This document shows positions 1 through 12,329 of a stretch of DNA of 64,000 nucleotides, piece after piece. The translations under genes and the position numbers were made by a program. The notes beneath the pieces were generated by a model. It had not been told where the DNA came from. It did not search any database and worked only from the letters and a program-made list of their open reading frames with translations. The first letter of the stretch is position 1; each line of letters begins with the position of its first letter. The stretch comes from Piper betle (lineage: Eukaryota > Streptophyta > Magnoliopsida > Piperales > Piperaceae). Where the stretch lies: the NCBI GenBank assembly GCA_033002965.1, contig JAURVB010013184.1:111839-175838 (forward strand). The letters are read 5' to 3'.

Positions 1-2589
1 ATTATATATATATTTACAATGAAGACAAGAAATTAACTTCCATAACCGTTATTTCGCAAACATAAAATGCGAATTGATAACATAAACGAGAAGTGCTTTT
101 GATTAAATGGCCAGCTTTTGCATAACTTTCTTTCCAAAAACATTTATCTCATGTCTTTGGTTATTGAAACATTTGGTCGAAATGAACAAAAAGTATAATT
201 GTTGGCTTTGAATCCATGTCAATAAAATTAGATCTCATTCTCCATCTCTGCCCTTGGACGTAAGCCAGACTTATTCCTTTACATTTTATTTCTTTTGATT
301 AGTTTTCCTAAGCAAGCTTGCACTTTTCCGCTTTATCCTTATACTTAATAGACTAAGACCCTGCATATTAGTTATTATTGAGGTAAATTATGAACACTAG
401 GTCTTTGTGATTTATTATGATCCCAAGATTATGATGGCAAACCTTATAGAAATCTTCTTTCTACGTGAAAATCAAATTAATCACTAATTTAGATGCATAC
501 CTCCCAATTATGATGGTCTAAATTGTGGTTTAATATGTGTAAGAGAAAGATTTCTATGATAATTATTAACTAATTTAAAATAAGCAATGCCATTGTCGCA
601 GCCAAGGTCATAATTCATATATGGTAGACTACAAGCTGCTTTGCTCGTGAACATGATTCCTTCAGATCTACGGCGCCGCCTTAAATGCCCTCAATCCCTT
701 CACTGTCGACTACATCAGAGGAGATTTCGGTGCCAATACAATTCTACCCACCAATAGCATTTTGCCTATTTTCCATTAAAAAATTACAAAAAATTATAAA
801 AAATATTTTTTATGAATTTATTAATATCAACTATTTTTATGTAATGTGTTAAGGCACAAAAATCTCCATCCACCATAAACATAATTTTAAAAAAAATTTA
901 ACTTTTAAATCCCCAAATCGACAGATTCTACTCCATGGAGGACTCCCAATTCATCCCCCCACCCCGTCTACGTACACAAGTCAAATAATAAAAGTTGAGT
1001 GGTAATAGGTTGTCAGACCTTATAGCCAATATGGTTGTAAGGTTCAATTAACTTCAATTAAATCATCCACCTATAAAATATATTTGTGACAATTTTATTA
1101 TTTTAAGAATAAATAAGTTCTCTTATTTATGATTTTCTAGTTACTCATTCGGTCTCATAGCAAATACTGGTTGGAAGACTTTCTAGCTGATTATTTTTCA
1201 TAAAAGCTATTAAAATATGTTATTCTTTTAATTCAATGAAATCAATATTTTGAAATAATACAAATAATACATTTATTAATTTTAAGTATCAAAAATATAA
1301 TACATTCTATATTTTATATAAAATTATATTTTAATAATTGAAAAAATAATATAAACGACTTCGAACATCTAAATTCAATTAAAAGTTGACTCTGCTCTAT
1401 AATAAACTGAGCTAAATTAGAATGAAGATTAAACATATTTAATTCAAATGAAGAGAGTAATATAAATTACTTACCTAAATGAATATCAACCGAAATTCTT
1501 TTGAGTCTTAAAGAAATTATGAATTGGAGATACCATAATCCACAAGTTAAACCACAACCACGAGAGTTATTAAAATACGCTACGCTTTACGTTATCTTTT
1601 GCACTAATCATAGTGTACATATTTATAGAGTGTAGGAGTACCGACGACGAGAGTAAATGATAATTTTTTGAAATTGATGATTATTTATTAATATGTTGTA
1701 ATTTTTTGAAAAGGTATACTTTTTAACCGACGATTAGGTTAATTAATTATTTTCAATATTGAGTCCTATTTATGCTAAGTTTTTAAACCAGAGCAGAAGA
1801 GATTGCGTCCCCTTTAGTGCTTGTGACATGCCAACTGAGTGGCAGCTGGTGCGTGCTTTTGTCTCATGCAATCCTTGACCACCTCACCTCACAACACCGG
1901 CGGTTCAAACAGCCCATTCAGAAATAGATACCTCATCTCGGGTCCGATGTCATGAGAAAATGTTGCGATCGATAAGTGTTCGTGTGATCTGATCAAACCT
2001 TGCGAGACGTCCCTATTCGTAGAGCTGTCAAAGCTTGCAATACGACACTTCTCTTCCCTCCCCTCTCCCAATTACTTACACTACAATCTCCAATTCCTTG
2101 CCTGCTTGCTGTGGCTTATTTGTGTACATATATTGGGTGCAAAAGTACTGGCAACCAGGCCCGTGACCTTGCTTGGCATTCTTTGGCAATTGGAACTTCG
2201 AAGCATGCTTATCCTCAATATATTGATCCTCACCTGTTTCGCAATATTGTCATTTGGCAAGTCCACATTTGAAGGCAAAGATTTCAATTTCAACCTGGGA
2301 AGCAGAGCAGTAATAATGTTTTCATTGTCTTTTTTGCAGAACTGAAAGTTTGAAACCATTGTATCCTTCTGGCTTCGTGTTGTGGAGACTTCTATGCTTG
2401 CTGCTACCATTAAGGGAAAAATTAAGGTGCCTTAGCCATATCTCATATGCATAGCTTATACTAGTTATATCTCTAGTTTAAACTTTTTAGTGGGTCGCAC
2501 GTAACGAAGTTTATACGTGTAGAAAGTAGAGTATATAAATACGAAGGTGATAAATTTTTGTTTTTTTTATATAAATATGACCTATTTTT

Positions 2590-2830
2590 AAATGTTATAA
2601 ATATACATTAGTTTAAATATTAACTTTATTACAACTACTTTGATAATTAAGATGAAAGGATTAAAAACATTAAATTAATTTAAAATTTTATAAGCACACT
2701 AATTATTTATTTTTACGTTTATTTATGTTTATTTTGAATAAGGGGAGATACTAAATTGTTCTAAATAAAAATTGTAGTAAATGACCTCATGTAGCTCATA
2801 TATAAGCCCATACTATAATTTGACCGGCAA
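2590..2830 (+). repeat. AT-rich MITE-like dispersed repeat, copy 1
   Basis: It shares an ordered series of short blocks with 43790-43990, 51310-51500 and, in reverse, 50000-50270: a TTTAAATATTAA-like block, a run reading roughly ttacaa.tactttgataattaagat, a t.aaaattttataa block, tattatttatttt, and aaattattctaaataaaat near the 3' end. Boundaries are approximate and no target-site duplication was established. Confidence 0.5.
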
Positions 2831-4079
2831 TTTGTATTTACGCAACGACTATATATATTTTTTGCCAATTACGTTAATTACGAATTTTAAACTTTTGAGT
2901 TTAGTTGAAGTTGTTATTGTTGTTTAGAAGGGATTCTCAGCTTGTACAGTCTCTCTTCGTTCAAATCCCCTTTAATTTTTCTTGTAATGAAAATTATAGC
3001 CATAGGGTTATTTAGGTAAGTTACGTCTTATTGTAGCTTTTCTTTTTAATTTTCCAACCAATGTATGGCTTATATTAATTAGTTATTAGGCTCATTCTGT
3101 TAATAAAAAAATTACTTAGTTCGGACCAGTATGGCGTTTCGATCCAAATGTAAAACTTGGGTTTGAATGTTTTCTGAAAAAATAGAAAAATTTTGAAAAA
3201 AGACTACTCGAGGATGACTTGATCAGTATTATTAAAAAAATAGACAAATACCAATATTTGATTTTTCTCTAAATTATGGTTAAATCACAGTCATACTTGA
3301 CATAAAGCACGTCTTTAGACAATTATCTATGATTTAACCGTAATAAATATATACTATCTTCCCTATCACAATTGCCTATTGTTAAATAATGGTTACATAA
3401 ATTCGTTTCACGTTCTGCTCGAAAATAGAGAATCCACAGAGTATCATTTATACCATAAACCCAAATAACACTCTCTGCTATGTTACTATCGATGGAACTA
3501 TTTTCTAGATAAAAATAATATATTGTAACGTATCACAACCAATATTAAGATTTAATGAATAGTTAGAGAACCATAAATAATTGTACCTGCTTTTTTATTT
3601 AAAAAAATAACAAAAACGTCATAATGGTACTTAATGGATGGTTAATTTTCTTGGACCCGTAAAGAAGTGTAAATATTTTTTAAGTGTGAAAATATGTCAA
3701 GTGTGAATAGTCGTAATCCAATGTGTTTATATTTTGTTGGTGCGTTATGATATTTACATATCAAATTTTGATAAAAAATCAACATGCCTCCTATTTGAAA
3801 CGTTGATATATTTTCTAAATTACTATAATTAATAAAAGGAAAACTCAAATACGAGATTAAAAGAAGAAGAATCAACAAATGAAAATACAAAAAATTCTAA
3901 AAATATAATAAAAATACCTCCTCCAGACAATAATGGATTCAAATCTCGGTAACCTCAATTTTTTAAAAAATAAAAAATAAAAATATTTTTTACGATAGAA
4001 CATCACGGGTTCAAACCCCGCTAACCTCAATTTCTAAGTTCCTAATAATACAAGTCAGTTTAATTGTCTTAAAAATATA

Positions 4080-4240
4080 TAATAAAATGATATATTTTTA
4101 AAATTAATCAATGTCTATATCTAAGATATTAAACTATTACAATATTTCTCATTATTTATTAACAATTTATGGATAAAATTAAAATTTATCCGATATAAAT
4201 CTCGCATAGCGCAATATCTTGTCTAGTTCAATTTAAATTA
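4080..4240 (+). repeat. Dispersed AT-rich repeat, copy 1 (partner near 53.4 kb)
   Basis: Blocks including aatatatttttaaa, atctatatc.aagatattaaa.tattac and a terminal ctcgcatagcgcaatat..tgtctagtt recur in the same order at about 53380-53560. The terminal block resembles the conserved tail of common plant non-autonomous elements. The class is not determined. Confidence 0.4.
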
Positions 4241-6511
4241 GTAGACAGAGAAAACCATAACTCAACCTTAATCTACGTACTTCATGGGTCTTCTTGTTTT
4301 CAATGCATAAACCAAGTTATATATCATAAAAATAACTATTTTCGATATGATCTAAGAGAAGAAGTAACATTGTGAACTTTGATCACAACTTTTTAACAAT
4401 ACCAATTTTTATATGCTACTTTATCACAAAGGGATGATATACAGGATTGTAAATAAATTATATCTTCGAGTAGTAACATCATCCAAAAGTAAATTTTTAA
4501 TAAAAAAATTATAAATGACTAAATTAGTGAAACTGATAATCTGATTGACATCCATGAATCTCTTGGTGAAATTATATTATAGAGTATGAATCGATTTTGC
4601 ATAAAATTGTATTTGATTCATAACCCGCCTAAAAAACACTTCAAGCTCGTTAAGTATATTACACGTCAGCTTTCACTCTTGCCAATCTTATTTATAGGCT
4701 TGCAGGCTTAAAAAATAAAAACCAAGAAAAAATAATTATAGCTGATATATGACTTAAATTTATTTATAAGTATAATTTGATGCATAGTAGAATCTCACTG
4801 AAACATTATTTAATTTATTTTAATAATGTAAATCAGATTGACATTTTTACTAACCCCCCTAATGATATAGTTGTTTCTTTTATTTTTAGTAATTTTGGTC
4901 ATTAACTTTCATTTTGATGGTGTAAATACCTTTAGTGCCATTTCTAATTTTCAAAATCATACCCTATAAATTTTATCTTTAAAAATAATTAATATTATTT
5001 CTAAAGAAAATTTAAAATTAAAGTTTAAATTTAATTTAAGATACAAATAACCTGCCTTTTTTTGTGACAAAGTTGTTAAAAATTTCAAGTTAAAGTATCA
5101 TCAATCTCTAAGAGGATATGATTTTAAAAATTAAAATTGATGCTAAGGTTATTTATATCATCAAAAAAATTAATGATCAAAATAACCTAAAATTAGAAAA
5201 AACCGGCTATATTGGAAAGAAATGTTTAAAATTTGGCTCATAGAAATTTAAAATTATGTTATATCTGGAAGAAAAGTTTGAGGCTTGATCATAGATGATA
5301 TTAGTAATAATAATATTGTAAATCATCTTGGCGCAATAATTAGGAGTGGAAGGTAAAATATATATAGCTAAAAATTTCTCATGTATTATTTAATATATGA
5401 ATTTTTTAGAAACTTTTGATTTGAAAATTTTTACCAAAAAAGGGGAAAGTTTTTTTTTTGATTTTACGAGACAATTGGGAAATCAAGTATATTACCAAAA
5501 ATGGGAAAATATTATATGTTAACTTTAATACCCCTAATTTGATTTTTTTCAAAATAAAACCAAGCCGCCGCCACCACCACCTTTGGTTTGTCGGTGACCA
5601 AAGTTGGCTGCCGTCAGCTAGACATCGCTACCCCCCACCCCCACCCCCCCAACACTGACCACTCCCGGTCTAGCCGCCATACCACCAAACATTTTTTTTA
5701 AAAAAATGAATACAAGAATCTGCCAGGGAGGCAAATTCGACCGCTAGTGGCCAGATTTAACCTGGGAAGGCCAACCTTGGCCACCCTAAGCACTGTGTAC
5801 TTGAATTTATTTTGAATGTGATTAATTTAAATTTTTTAATATTTTCTCATTTATTTGATAGTCGTCAATTAAAGGGAAACATTTTTTATATCTCTTAAAA
5901 ATTTCGATTTATGTTCATACTTATTATTTAGATATATCAACAGAGATATACAGTCCAACGAGATTGCTACGAAATATTTACTCATGAATGAGACAAATTT
6001 TTTTATTATAGGTCATAATTTCTCTTATCTACATAGTTTATCCTTTAGAGAAATTGAGCTTTAAAAAATAATAAATAATTTTATCAATACACAAATATAT
6101 AACTCTCCAAAAATTTTAATTACACTTCTAGCCATCGCCTTAACTTGTGACAGCTAGATTATTTTTTAAAAAAATTAGTAAAAAGGCTATTTTATCATTA
6201 TAATATTTTTTTCTCTGTTTTAATAGTTATATCCAATTTTTCCAATGCCTGATAATATTAAAAAAATTTACTTTTCTGATACAAAGCTCTTTGATTTACT
6301 TGATTACACATAAAAGTACTCGTAGTATTTGGGCATGCACGTGAGCCAGTTTTGCCGGTTCAAGGGGGCATTGACAACTAAGACTTCCATCAAGGGAACC
6401 AACTTCCCAGCCATGTGCTCATCAATCCAGTCACTCTTTTCTTCTCAACTTCCATCTCATCCCCAAAGCACCACACCAACTTCCCTTCCGATTCTCTCCC
6501 TCTCTCCTCTC

Positions 6512-8932
6512 ATGGGACTCCGATCTGCCGCATTTGAAGCAGCAAGCCCAGCCTCGGAGCCTCAACCACAACCCCTTCACCATCGCATCCCTCACCAACA
6601 TGACCACCACCACCATTTCCAAAGCACTGCCCTGTTCATCACAGTCCTAGCCTGCACCATTGTTGTCACTGTGTTGCTGCTCCTTTCTGCTTGTCTTTTC
6701 TTTTTATATAAGAGGTTCAGACGCCAGAAAGTGAATACGGGTGCAACCAGGACGACCCACAAAAAGATATTGTCCAAATTCTCTAGCAGCATCAACTCAG
6801 GCGTCACAAGCCCTGGTATGCTTGCCTTTAGCCTACTACTACTATATATATCATGTGCTTCAGTTTTGTGGTTTTGTTGATGGTTTTTGTTTCTCTGACA
6901 TCTAATTAAGATGGTAAGAGCTGCCTTCAAGGAGGGAATATTGGGCCATCTTCCCGTTCAAGGTTCAAGGCAGGGCAGGTTTTCACATACAAGGAGCTTG
7001 AAGTGGCCACTGGCATGTTTAGTGAGCAGAATGTGATTGGGAATGGTGGATTTGGTTTGGTTTATAGAGGAATTCTTAGTGATGGCACTTTAGCTGCTAT
7101 CAAGATGCTCAATAGAGAAGGGAAGCAGGGAGAGCGTGAATTCAGAGTTGAGGTATTGCATTTTTTAAAAATTATTTTCCTATCTTTCTATTTTAGGCAC
7201 GACTTCTATTTGACATGATTTTTACTTACTCTAATTAGCATAATACTTTGTCTTTTCTTCTACTTTTCAACGATCTCATTAGTTTATTGAGAGACGCATA
7301 TGGACGGATCTATCAGAAATTTCTCCGAATGTCTACTTGATTAGTCACTCCCCACAATTGTTTAGAATAGAAAGTCTGCCCTCATTTGCTTGCTTTGAGA
7401 CAAGGAATTCTGATGTTCGCCGGGAATTTTGTGCACGAAACAGAGAAATGATTTGGGTTTGTCGGATGACAAAGATTTTGATTTAATTAGTTATAGATTC
7501 ATGGAAATAGTGTTCATGTGAATATCCTTCAATGATTAGCCTGTAAAGGGTAGTCATTTTATAATGGAAAGGACACATTGAACTGAGCAGCCATGATAGG
7601 TAAACTGCTGTTTATTTTAAAAAATGGAGTTCCTTATTCACTAACAACAGTCGACCCATCTCAGCTTTTGCAACTTTTACTGCAATCAATCACCAATTCA
7701 CCAGTAAAAAGATGAGAAATGAACAAAAACTGTGCCCCATTAACATATTTAAATGTAGACATATAGAAAGTAGAAACCATTGATGAGAAGATGCAAATGC
7801 TAATGCAGGTGGATTTGTTGAGCCGTCTGCACTACCCTTTCTTGGTTCAACTGCTTGGCTACTGCGCCGATCACCACCACCGCCTCCTTGTTTTTGAGTA
7901 CATGCCCAATGGCAGCCTGCAACACCACCTACACCCTTCCTCACACAAGAAGTCCATGTCCTTGAACTGGGGAACCCGTTTGAGGATAGCATTGGACTGT
8001 GCCAGGGGGCTTGAGTTCTTGCATGAGCATTCCACCCAGCCTATCATCCACCGAGACTTCAAGTGTAGCAACATTCTTCTTGACCACAACTTCAGAGCCA
8101 AAGTGTCTGATTTTGGCCTGGCGAAGATGGGCTCTGACAAGATCAATGGCCAAGTTGCAACTCGTGTTCTTGGAACCAGTGGATACGTTGCTCCAGAGTG
8201 AGTCAAGTTAACCTCCAATTCTTGTGCAGCATATCATTGTTCTTCCACACTTACATAGTCACATAGTCACCATTCTTGTGGTTTAATGTTTATGAACATT
8301 GCCTAATGGAAGTGAAAATGGTGTGAAATTACAGGTATGCATCAACAGGAAAACTAACATCAAAATCAGATGTCTACTCCTATGGGGTGGTTCTATTGCA
8401 ATTGCTAACAGGCAGGGTACCAGTTGACACTAAAAGGCCTCCCGGGGAGCATGTCTTAGTCTCTTGGGTTAGTATCATGTAGCTTCACAAGCACATTTAT
8501 GCAGACGAAATAGTATGACAATACACTTGCATTGCATATAAGCTAAAGTGAGTTTCTAAATGGGGTGGAAATGGTTTTCTAGGCTCTTCCCAGGTTGACA
8601 AACAGGGAGAAGGTGGTGGACATGGTAGACCGAAGTTTAGAAGGCCAGTTTTCAAAGAAGGAACTGATTCAGGTCTATGCATACTGCTATTCTGTTTCTT
8701 ATGACAGTGTTCATGTAGATTAAAACCAAATATTGTTTTAACATGTTTGATTGATTTTTGAGCTCAGGTGGCTGCCATTGCTGCAATGTGTGTGCAATCA
8801 GAGGCAGATTATCGGCCTCTTATGACAGATGTGGTGCAATCTCTCGTACCACTTGTTAGGAATTTCTCTACCAGTGTTCCCAACACCCCTTCCAAAATAT
8901 TACAGCACAAAAAAGCTCCTTCTATTCCATGA
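6512..8932 (+). CDS. Single-pass membrane Ser/Thr kinase, RLCK/PBL-like (At3g58690-type)
   Basis: Six exons read in frame: 6512-6815, 6911-7152, 7809-8197, 8335-8467, 8583-8672 and 8768-8932, giving about 440 residues. A short His/Pro-rich N-terminus precedes one hydrophobic segment (residues about 45-70, [19 protein letters not shown]) and a basic stop-transfer stretch. The kinase domain has the Gly loop GNGGFG, the AIK lysine, [13 protein letters not shown] and an APE split across the exon 3/4 junction. Domain order and the tail ([19 protein letters not shown]) match the plant family that includes Arabidopsis At3g58690, so phosphorylation of Ser/Thr targets at the plasma membrane is inferred; ligand and substrates are unknown. 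In-frame ATGs also lie at 6335 and 6413. I chose 6512 because it puts the membrane segment near the N-terminus. Its 3' end is duplicated as a decayed copy at 16.3-16.95 kb. Confidence 0.88.
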
Positions 8933-9560
8933 GCGTCTGCAAAATATTCATTGGAAAATAATGGAGTTTATGACCCAGAGAGAAAAACTTCAATCGATCA
9001 GAGTATGTGACAAGGAGAATATGATACCGTTCCAGAAATATGCATAACATGGGCAGGAACCTGAACATGATATCAACTAAGTAACATTGAGGCTAGTGTT
9101 CTACGGATCTAAGCATCAACTGTTTATTCATTTAATGCAAATTGAGCATCATTCTCAATATTGTAGATCTTGTAAACTACCTGAAAAGTTTTTTTAAGAA
9201 ATAAAATGTATATTTAAGTAGATGGTATAGTATTCCAATCTTTTCTGTAATGAAGTATGACAAGTCTTTTTTTCTCCGGATTTTTTTTCCTGGTTGTATG
9301 GAAATTTTATTTATTTAAAATATTACAGGGCTAATTAATAGAATACATACAAGTCATATTGTCAAGGCAGGAAGTTATAACTACCTTATAAAAATTTACA
9401 CTGCAATTCCTTGCATTATAAGTTAGATGTAATAATATAAAATTTCCAATTAAGTTAGTGAATTACTCTGCAAATTTTACTATAATTGTTCTTGAAGTAA
9501 ACATTGAGGATCTATGGGGTACTAAAGAACCAAAATATTTACGGTAAAGAGAGTATTATT
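8933..9560. other. Kinase 3' UTR and AT-rich spacer
   Basis: The bases after the stop at 8932 down to about 9270 are probably 3' UTR. An AAATAAAATG-type poly(A) signal lies near 9200, and the stretch is recognisably similar to 16590-16950 beyond the kinase pseudogene. The rest is AT-rich and I see nothing else in it. Confidence 0.5.
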
Positions 9561-11034
9561 TGTTAGGTTTCCCTCGTTCATTCACATTGAAAAACTTAAT
9601 TGTCAATTTTTGACTTTTCGTTTATTACACAATAGTTGGTGTTTTGTATATATATGTGTGATTTTTGTCTTTTTCTATAGAAAAATAATGAGGTGATTTC
9701 TTGGATTCTAATTATATTCTTCTACATAAAGGAGAATCTTATTAATGTTAAATAAAACATCCTCTTAAGAATTTTTAAGTATTTTTGGCTCATTAAGTGA
9801 GAGTTTTGGAGATATTTTTCATTGTCTCAAGTTAAATTTGAGGTCATAATTCAAAGTGTGAGGTTGATTTATTTTTCTTTTGAGGTTATGTTATATTTTC
9901 AATTTCTCATATATTTTATTTCTCAAAAGTTATATCTTTCAGATCTTGCTGTTGATCTGATTTGTATTAGAAGAGTTTTCTTAAATTGTATTTGATGCTT
10001 AATTGTAAGAGAGTTTCTTAATCAAAGTTGATCGTAGGTTGATTTTCCTTTCTCTAATTTGGAAGAAAGCTTCTATACTCGATCAACTTTAATTAAAAAC
10101 CCTTACATTCAAGTATCGAATATAATTTGAGAAAACTCTCTTAATACAAATCAGACAAACCAGAAGATCTACAACTCTTAAAAAATACAATATATGAGAA
10201 ATTAAGAAAATAACATATACCTCAAAAGAAAAATTAGATCAACTCGACACTTTGGATTACGACCCCAACTTCAACTTGAGACGATGAAAAACTTCTTTAA
10301 AACTCTCTTAACGAGCCAAATTTACTCAAAAACTCTCGCGATGGATGTTATATTTAACATCACTAGCTTCTCATTTCAAGAGAAGCATATGAGTAGAATT
10401 CAAGAAGTCATCTCATTAAACTTTTATAAAAAATAATAAAATCATATATAATATTCAAGAAGTCATCCCATAAAACTTCTATAAAATATTAGTGTGGATA
10501 AACGAGAATTCAAAAAATGATAATTGAGTTTTTCAATGCGAATGGGTCAAGAAAACTAATAAAGCCTCCCCTTCGCAAATCCACAAACTAATTAGGCATA
10601 ATTATAGTAGCAAAATTTTCTATACCAGCTCCACTTTGACAAAATAAATGTTTGTCATTTGTCACAATCTTGATCAATATTTCTTGGATGTTCTTGTCAA
10701 TGTAGACCTTGTTAACCCTAACAAAATTTTCTCCAACACATTTCTTACCTTATAATATCGAACATCTATATGCTTAATCTTTAAAAGAAAACTTGCGTTT
10801 TTACTCAAATGTATAGCATACTAACTATCACAAAGTACCTCATACTTAATTGTAAGATGATTTATTAACCAAAGTTGTTCGAGTGGGTTGGTTTTCTTTT
10901 CTCTAATTTGGATGAAAATCTTCATCTATTTTTTATCGTGGTGTCTCCTATTTTATCTTGTATTTGTTTTCATTTCATCTTGAAGAGATATAGCTTCTTT
11001 AGGTTGATTCTGCTAAAGCGTCTATATCTCAACA
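9561..11034 (+). mobile_element. Degenerate Ty1/copia LTR (+) interrupted by an inverted copy
   Basis: The element begins TGTTAGG at 9561 and ends CTCAACA at 11034, immediately before a primer-binding-site-like TGGTATCAAGAGC at 11037-11049 (initiator Met tRNA complement with one extra A). A block beginning cttaattgtaag occurs at both 9998 and 10850, showing that the LTR continues after the inverted material between them. Only a short leader follows the PBS, so this is a remnant. Confidence 0.6.
10067..10848 (-). mobile_element. Inverted Ty1/copia 3' fragment: RNase H tail, PPT and LTR
   Basis: Read on the minus strand, about 10855-10640 encodes a decayed Ty1/copia RNase H C-terminus (AIHLSKN and KHIDVRYY remain recognisable, with stops). 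A purine tract GCGAAGGGGAGGC follows near 10576-10564, then an LTR from about 10561 to 10067. That LTR aligns antiparallel with 9561-10066, forming a fold-back with arms of about 500 bp. Confidence 0.6.
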
Positions 11035-11036
11035 AG

Positions 11037-11437
11037 TGGTATCAAGAGCTTTGGTTCGTGCCTTAGTTCGTAGAGTTGTGGTTCATGGCTTGTGGAGGTA
11101 ATGTCGAGGGTCATCGAACATATCATGTAAGAGCTTTGGTTCATGGAGTAGATTGTGGAAGTTCGTTCAAAATTGTCGGTATTGTTTCAAGATGACTATT
11201 CGATGATGCTATCAAAAGGTGTTCATTCTATGCTAGAGGCGTGCTAAAAGTTCCAATTAGGGGAGATAGAAAGCATTTCACATGAGTTGAGAGGGGAGAT
11301 GTATTAAAATATTTCCCCCTTATGTGATGGTGGTCAACAGGCGGTTGACAATAGTACATCAAGTTTGACAAGTGTTTGACAACAGTGCAAAGTGGAAGAT
11401 TTTTCAAGATATTTCACAAGGTCGGGAAGGGGAGAAT
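11037..11437 (+). mobile_element. Leader and decayed internal stretch between two copia LTRs
   Basis: It starts with the PBS-like site, then reads through phrases such as ggctttggttcatggcttgtggaggtaatg with no long ORF. It ends in a purine tract, tcgggaaggggagaa (about 11421-11436), which looks like a polypurine tract in front of the next LTR. No gag or pol domain is recognisable. Confidence 0.4.
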
Positions 11438-12329
11438 TATTGGAGATATTCTATCCCATAAGAAAGCGTTCAATCACATAATAAATCATGGAGACATGAA
11501 AATACTCCAAGTGGTATGAAGAATTCAATGAAATTGTGGAATCCAATAAATAGATTCATTGATGAGGATTCCAATGCTCAAGGAATAGTATTTAAAATTA
11601 GTTCTTCATTTCTAAGCGGTGTTCTGTATATCTAGTTTATAAATATATGCTTGTGTTTTCCCTTTGGGAAAGTTCTATGGAGTGTTATCCCTTAGGAGGG
11701 ACATGAGAGGATGTAGATCTAGACAGGGTCACTATGAGTGGTGTATCTGGGAGAAGAAAGAGAAATCATTCGTGGTAAGGAGAAGACGTAGCTTTGGGTT
11801 CTTTGACAAGAGTAACATTGGTTAATTTCTTATCTTTCTCTACCTTTTATTTATGATTTGCAATTGAGGGTAGTCTTACTCATTGCGGTGGAGATTTCCA
11901 CACTTGGGTGGAGTTTTTCACATTTTCGTAGAATTTTCTACTTATATTAGGGTGGAGTTTTTCACACTTAGGTAGAATTTATACATGTATTGAGGTGTAG
12001 TTTTTCATATGTATTGGGGAGTGGTTTTACTCATTAAATAGTAGTTTTACTCGTACATGTACTAGGGTGTAGTTTTTCACACATATTGAAGAGTGGTTTC
12101 ACTCATTAAATAGTAGTTTTACTCATACATGTACTGGGGTGTAGTTTTTCACATGTATTGGAGAGTGGTTTCACTCATTAAATAGTAGTTTTACTTATAT
12201 ATTTAGTTGTGATTTTCTTTCAATTGAAAAGTTTCCACTTTAGGTTATTGTGTCATTTATCTTTTATTCTTTATTAATTTGTCTGGTCAAAACACACAAC
12301 ATGAATTTTTTGAGTTAAAATTCCCAACA
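11438..12329 (+). mobile_element. Probable copia LTR of about 890 bp
   Basis: The left end TATTGGAGA and right end TTCCCAACA are imperfectly inverted, and the left end follows a polypurine-like tract, as expected for a 3' LTR. A TATA-like tttataaatata lies at 11637-11648. The 3' third contains a 72-bp tandem repeat. It is not the same LTR family as the one at 9561. Confidence 0.5.
11995..12205 (+). repeat. 72-bp tandem repeat, about 2.9 copies
   Basis: The word GTGTAGTTTTTCA recurs at 11995, 12067 and 12139, an exact 72-bp period, each followed by ATT..(A)GAGTGGTTT and CTCATTAAATAGTAGTTTTAC. Shorter related phrases (ggtggagtttttcacac) precede it from about 11895. Confidence 0.85.

Larger units (their letters stand above)
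1..6511. other. AT-rich intergenic region, no supported gene
   Basis: This stretch is AT-rich with stop codons in all frames over most of its length. It holds a short GC-rich codon-like island near 664-745, a more complex stretch at about 1790-2420 whose short overlapping ORFs match no family I recognise, a MITE-like repeat at 2590-2830, a second dispersed repeat at 4080-4240, and a low-complexity GCC/CCA-rich patch at 5560-5700. The last 200 bases or so before 6512 probably contain promoter and 5' UTR of the kinase gene, but I could not place a TATA box with confidence. Confidence 0.7.

Noticed and set aside
1790..2420. Several overlapping short ORFs on both strands, possible small gene
   Set aside because: They overlap each other in different frames, show no family pattern or splice logic, and start mostly at non-ATG positions.
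3930..4030. GGGTTCAAACCCC, a tRNA/SINE B-box-like sequence
   Set aside because: No A box at the right distance and no cloverleaf can be drawn; a related ATTCAAATCTCGGTAACC lies nearby, so it is more likely a small AT-rich repeat.
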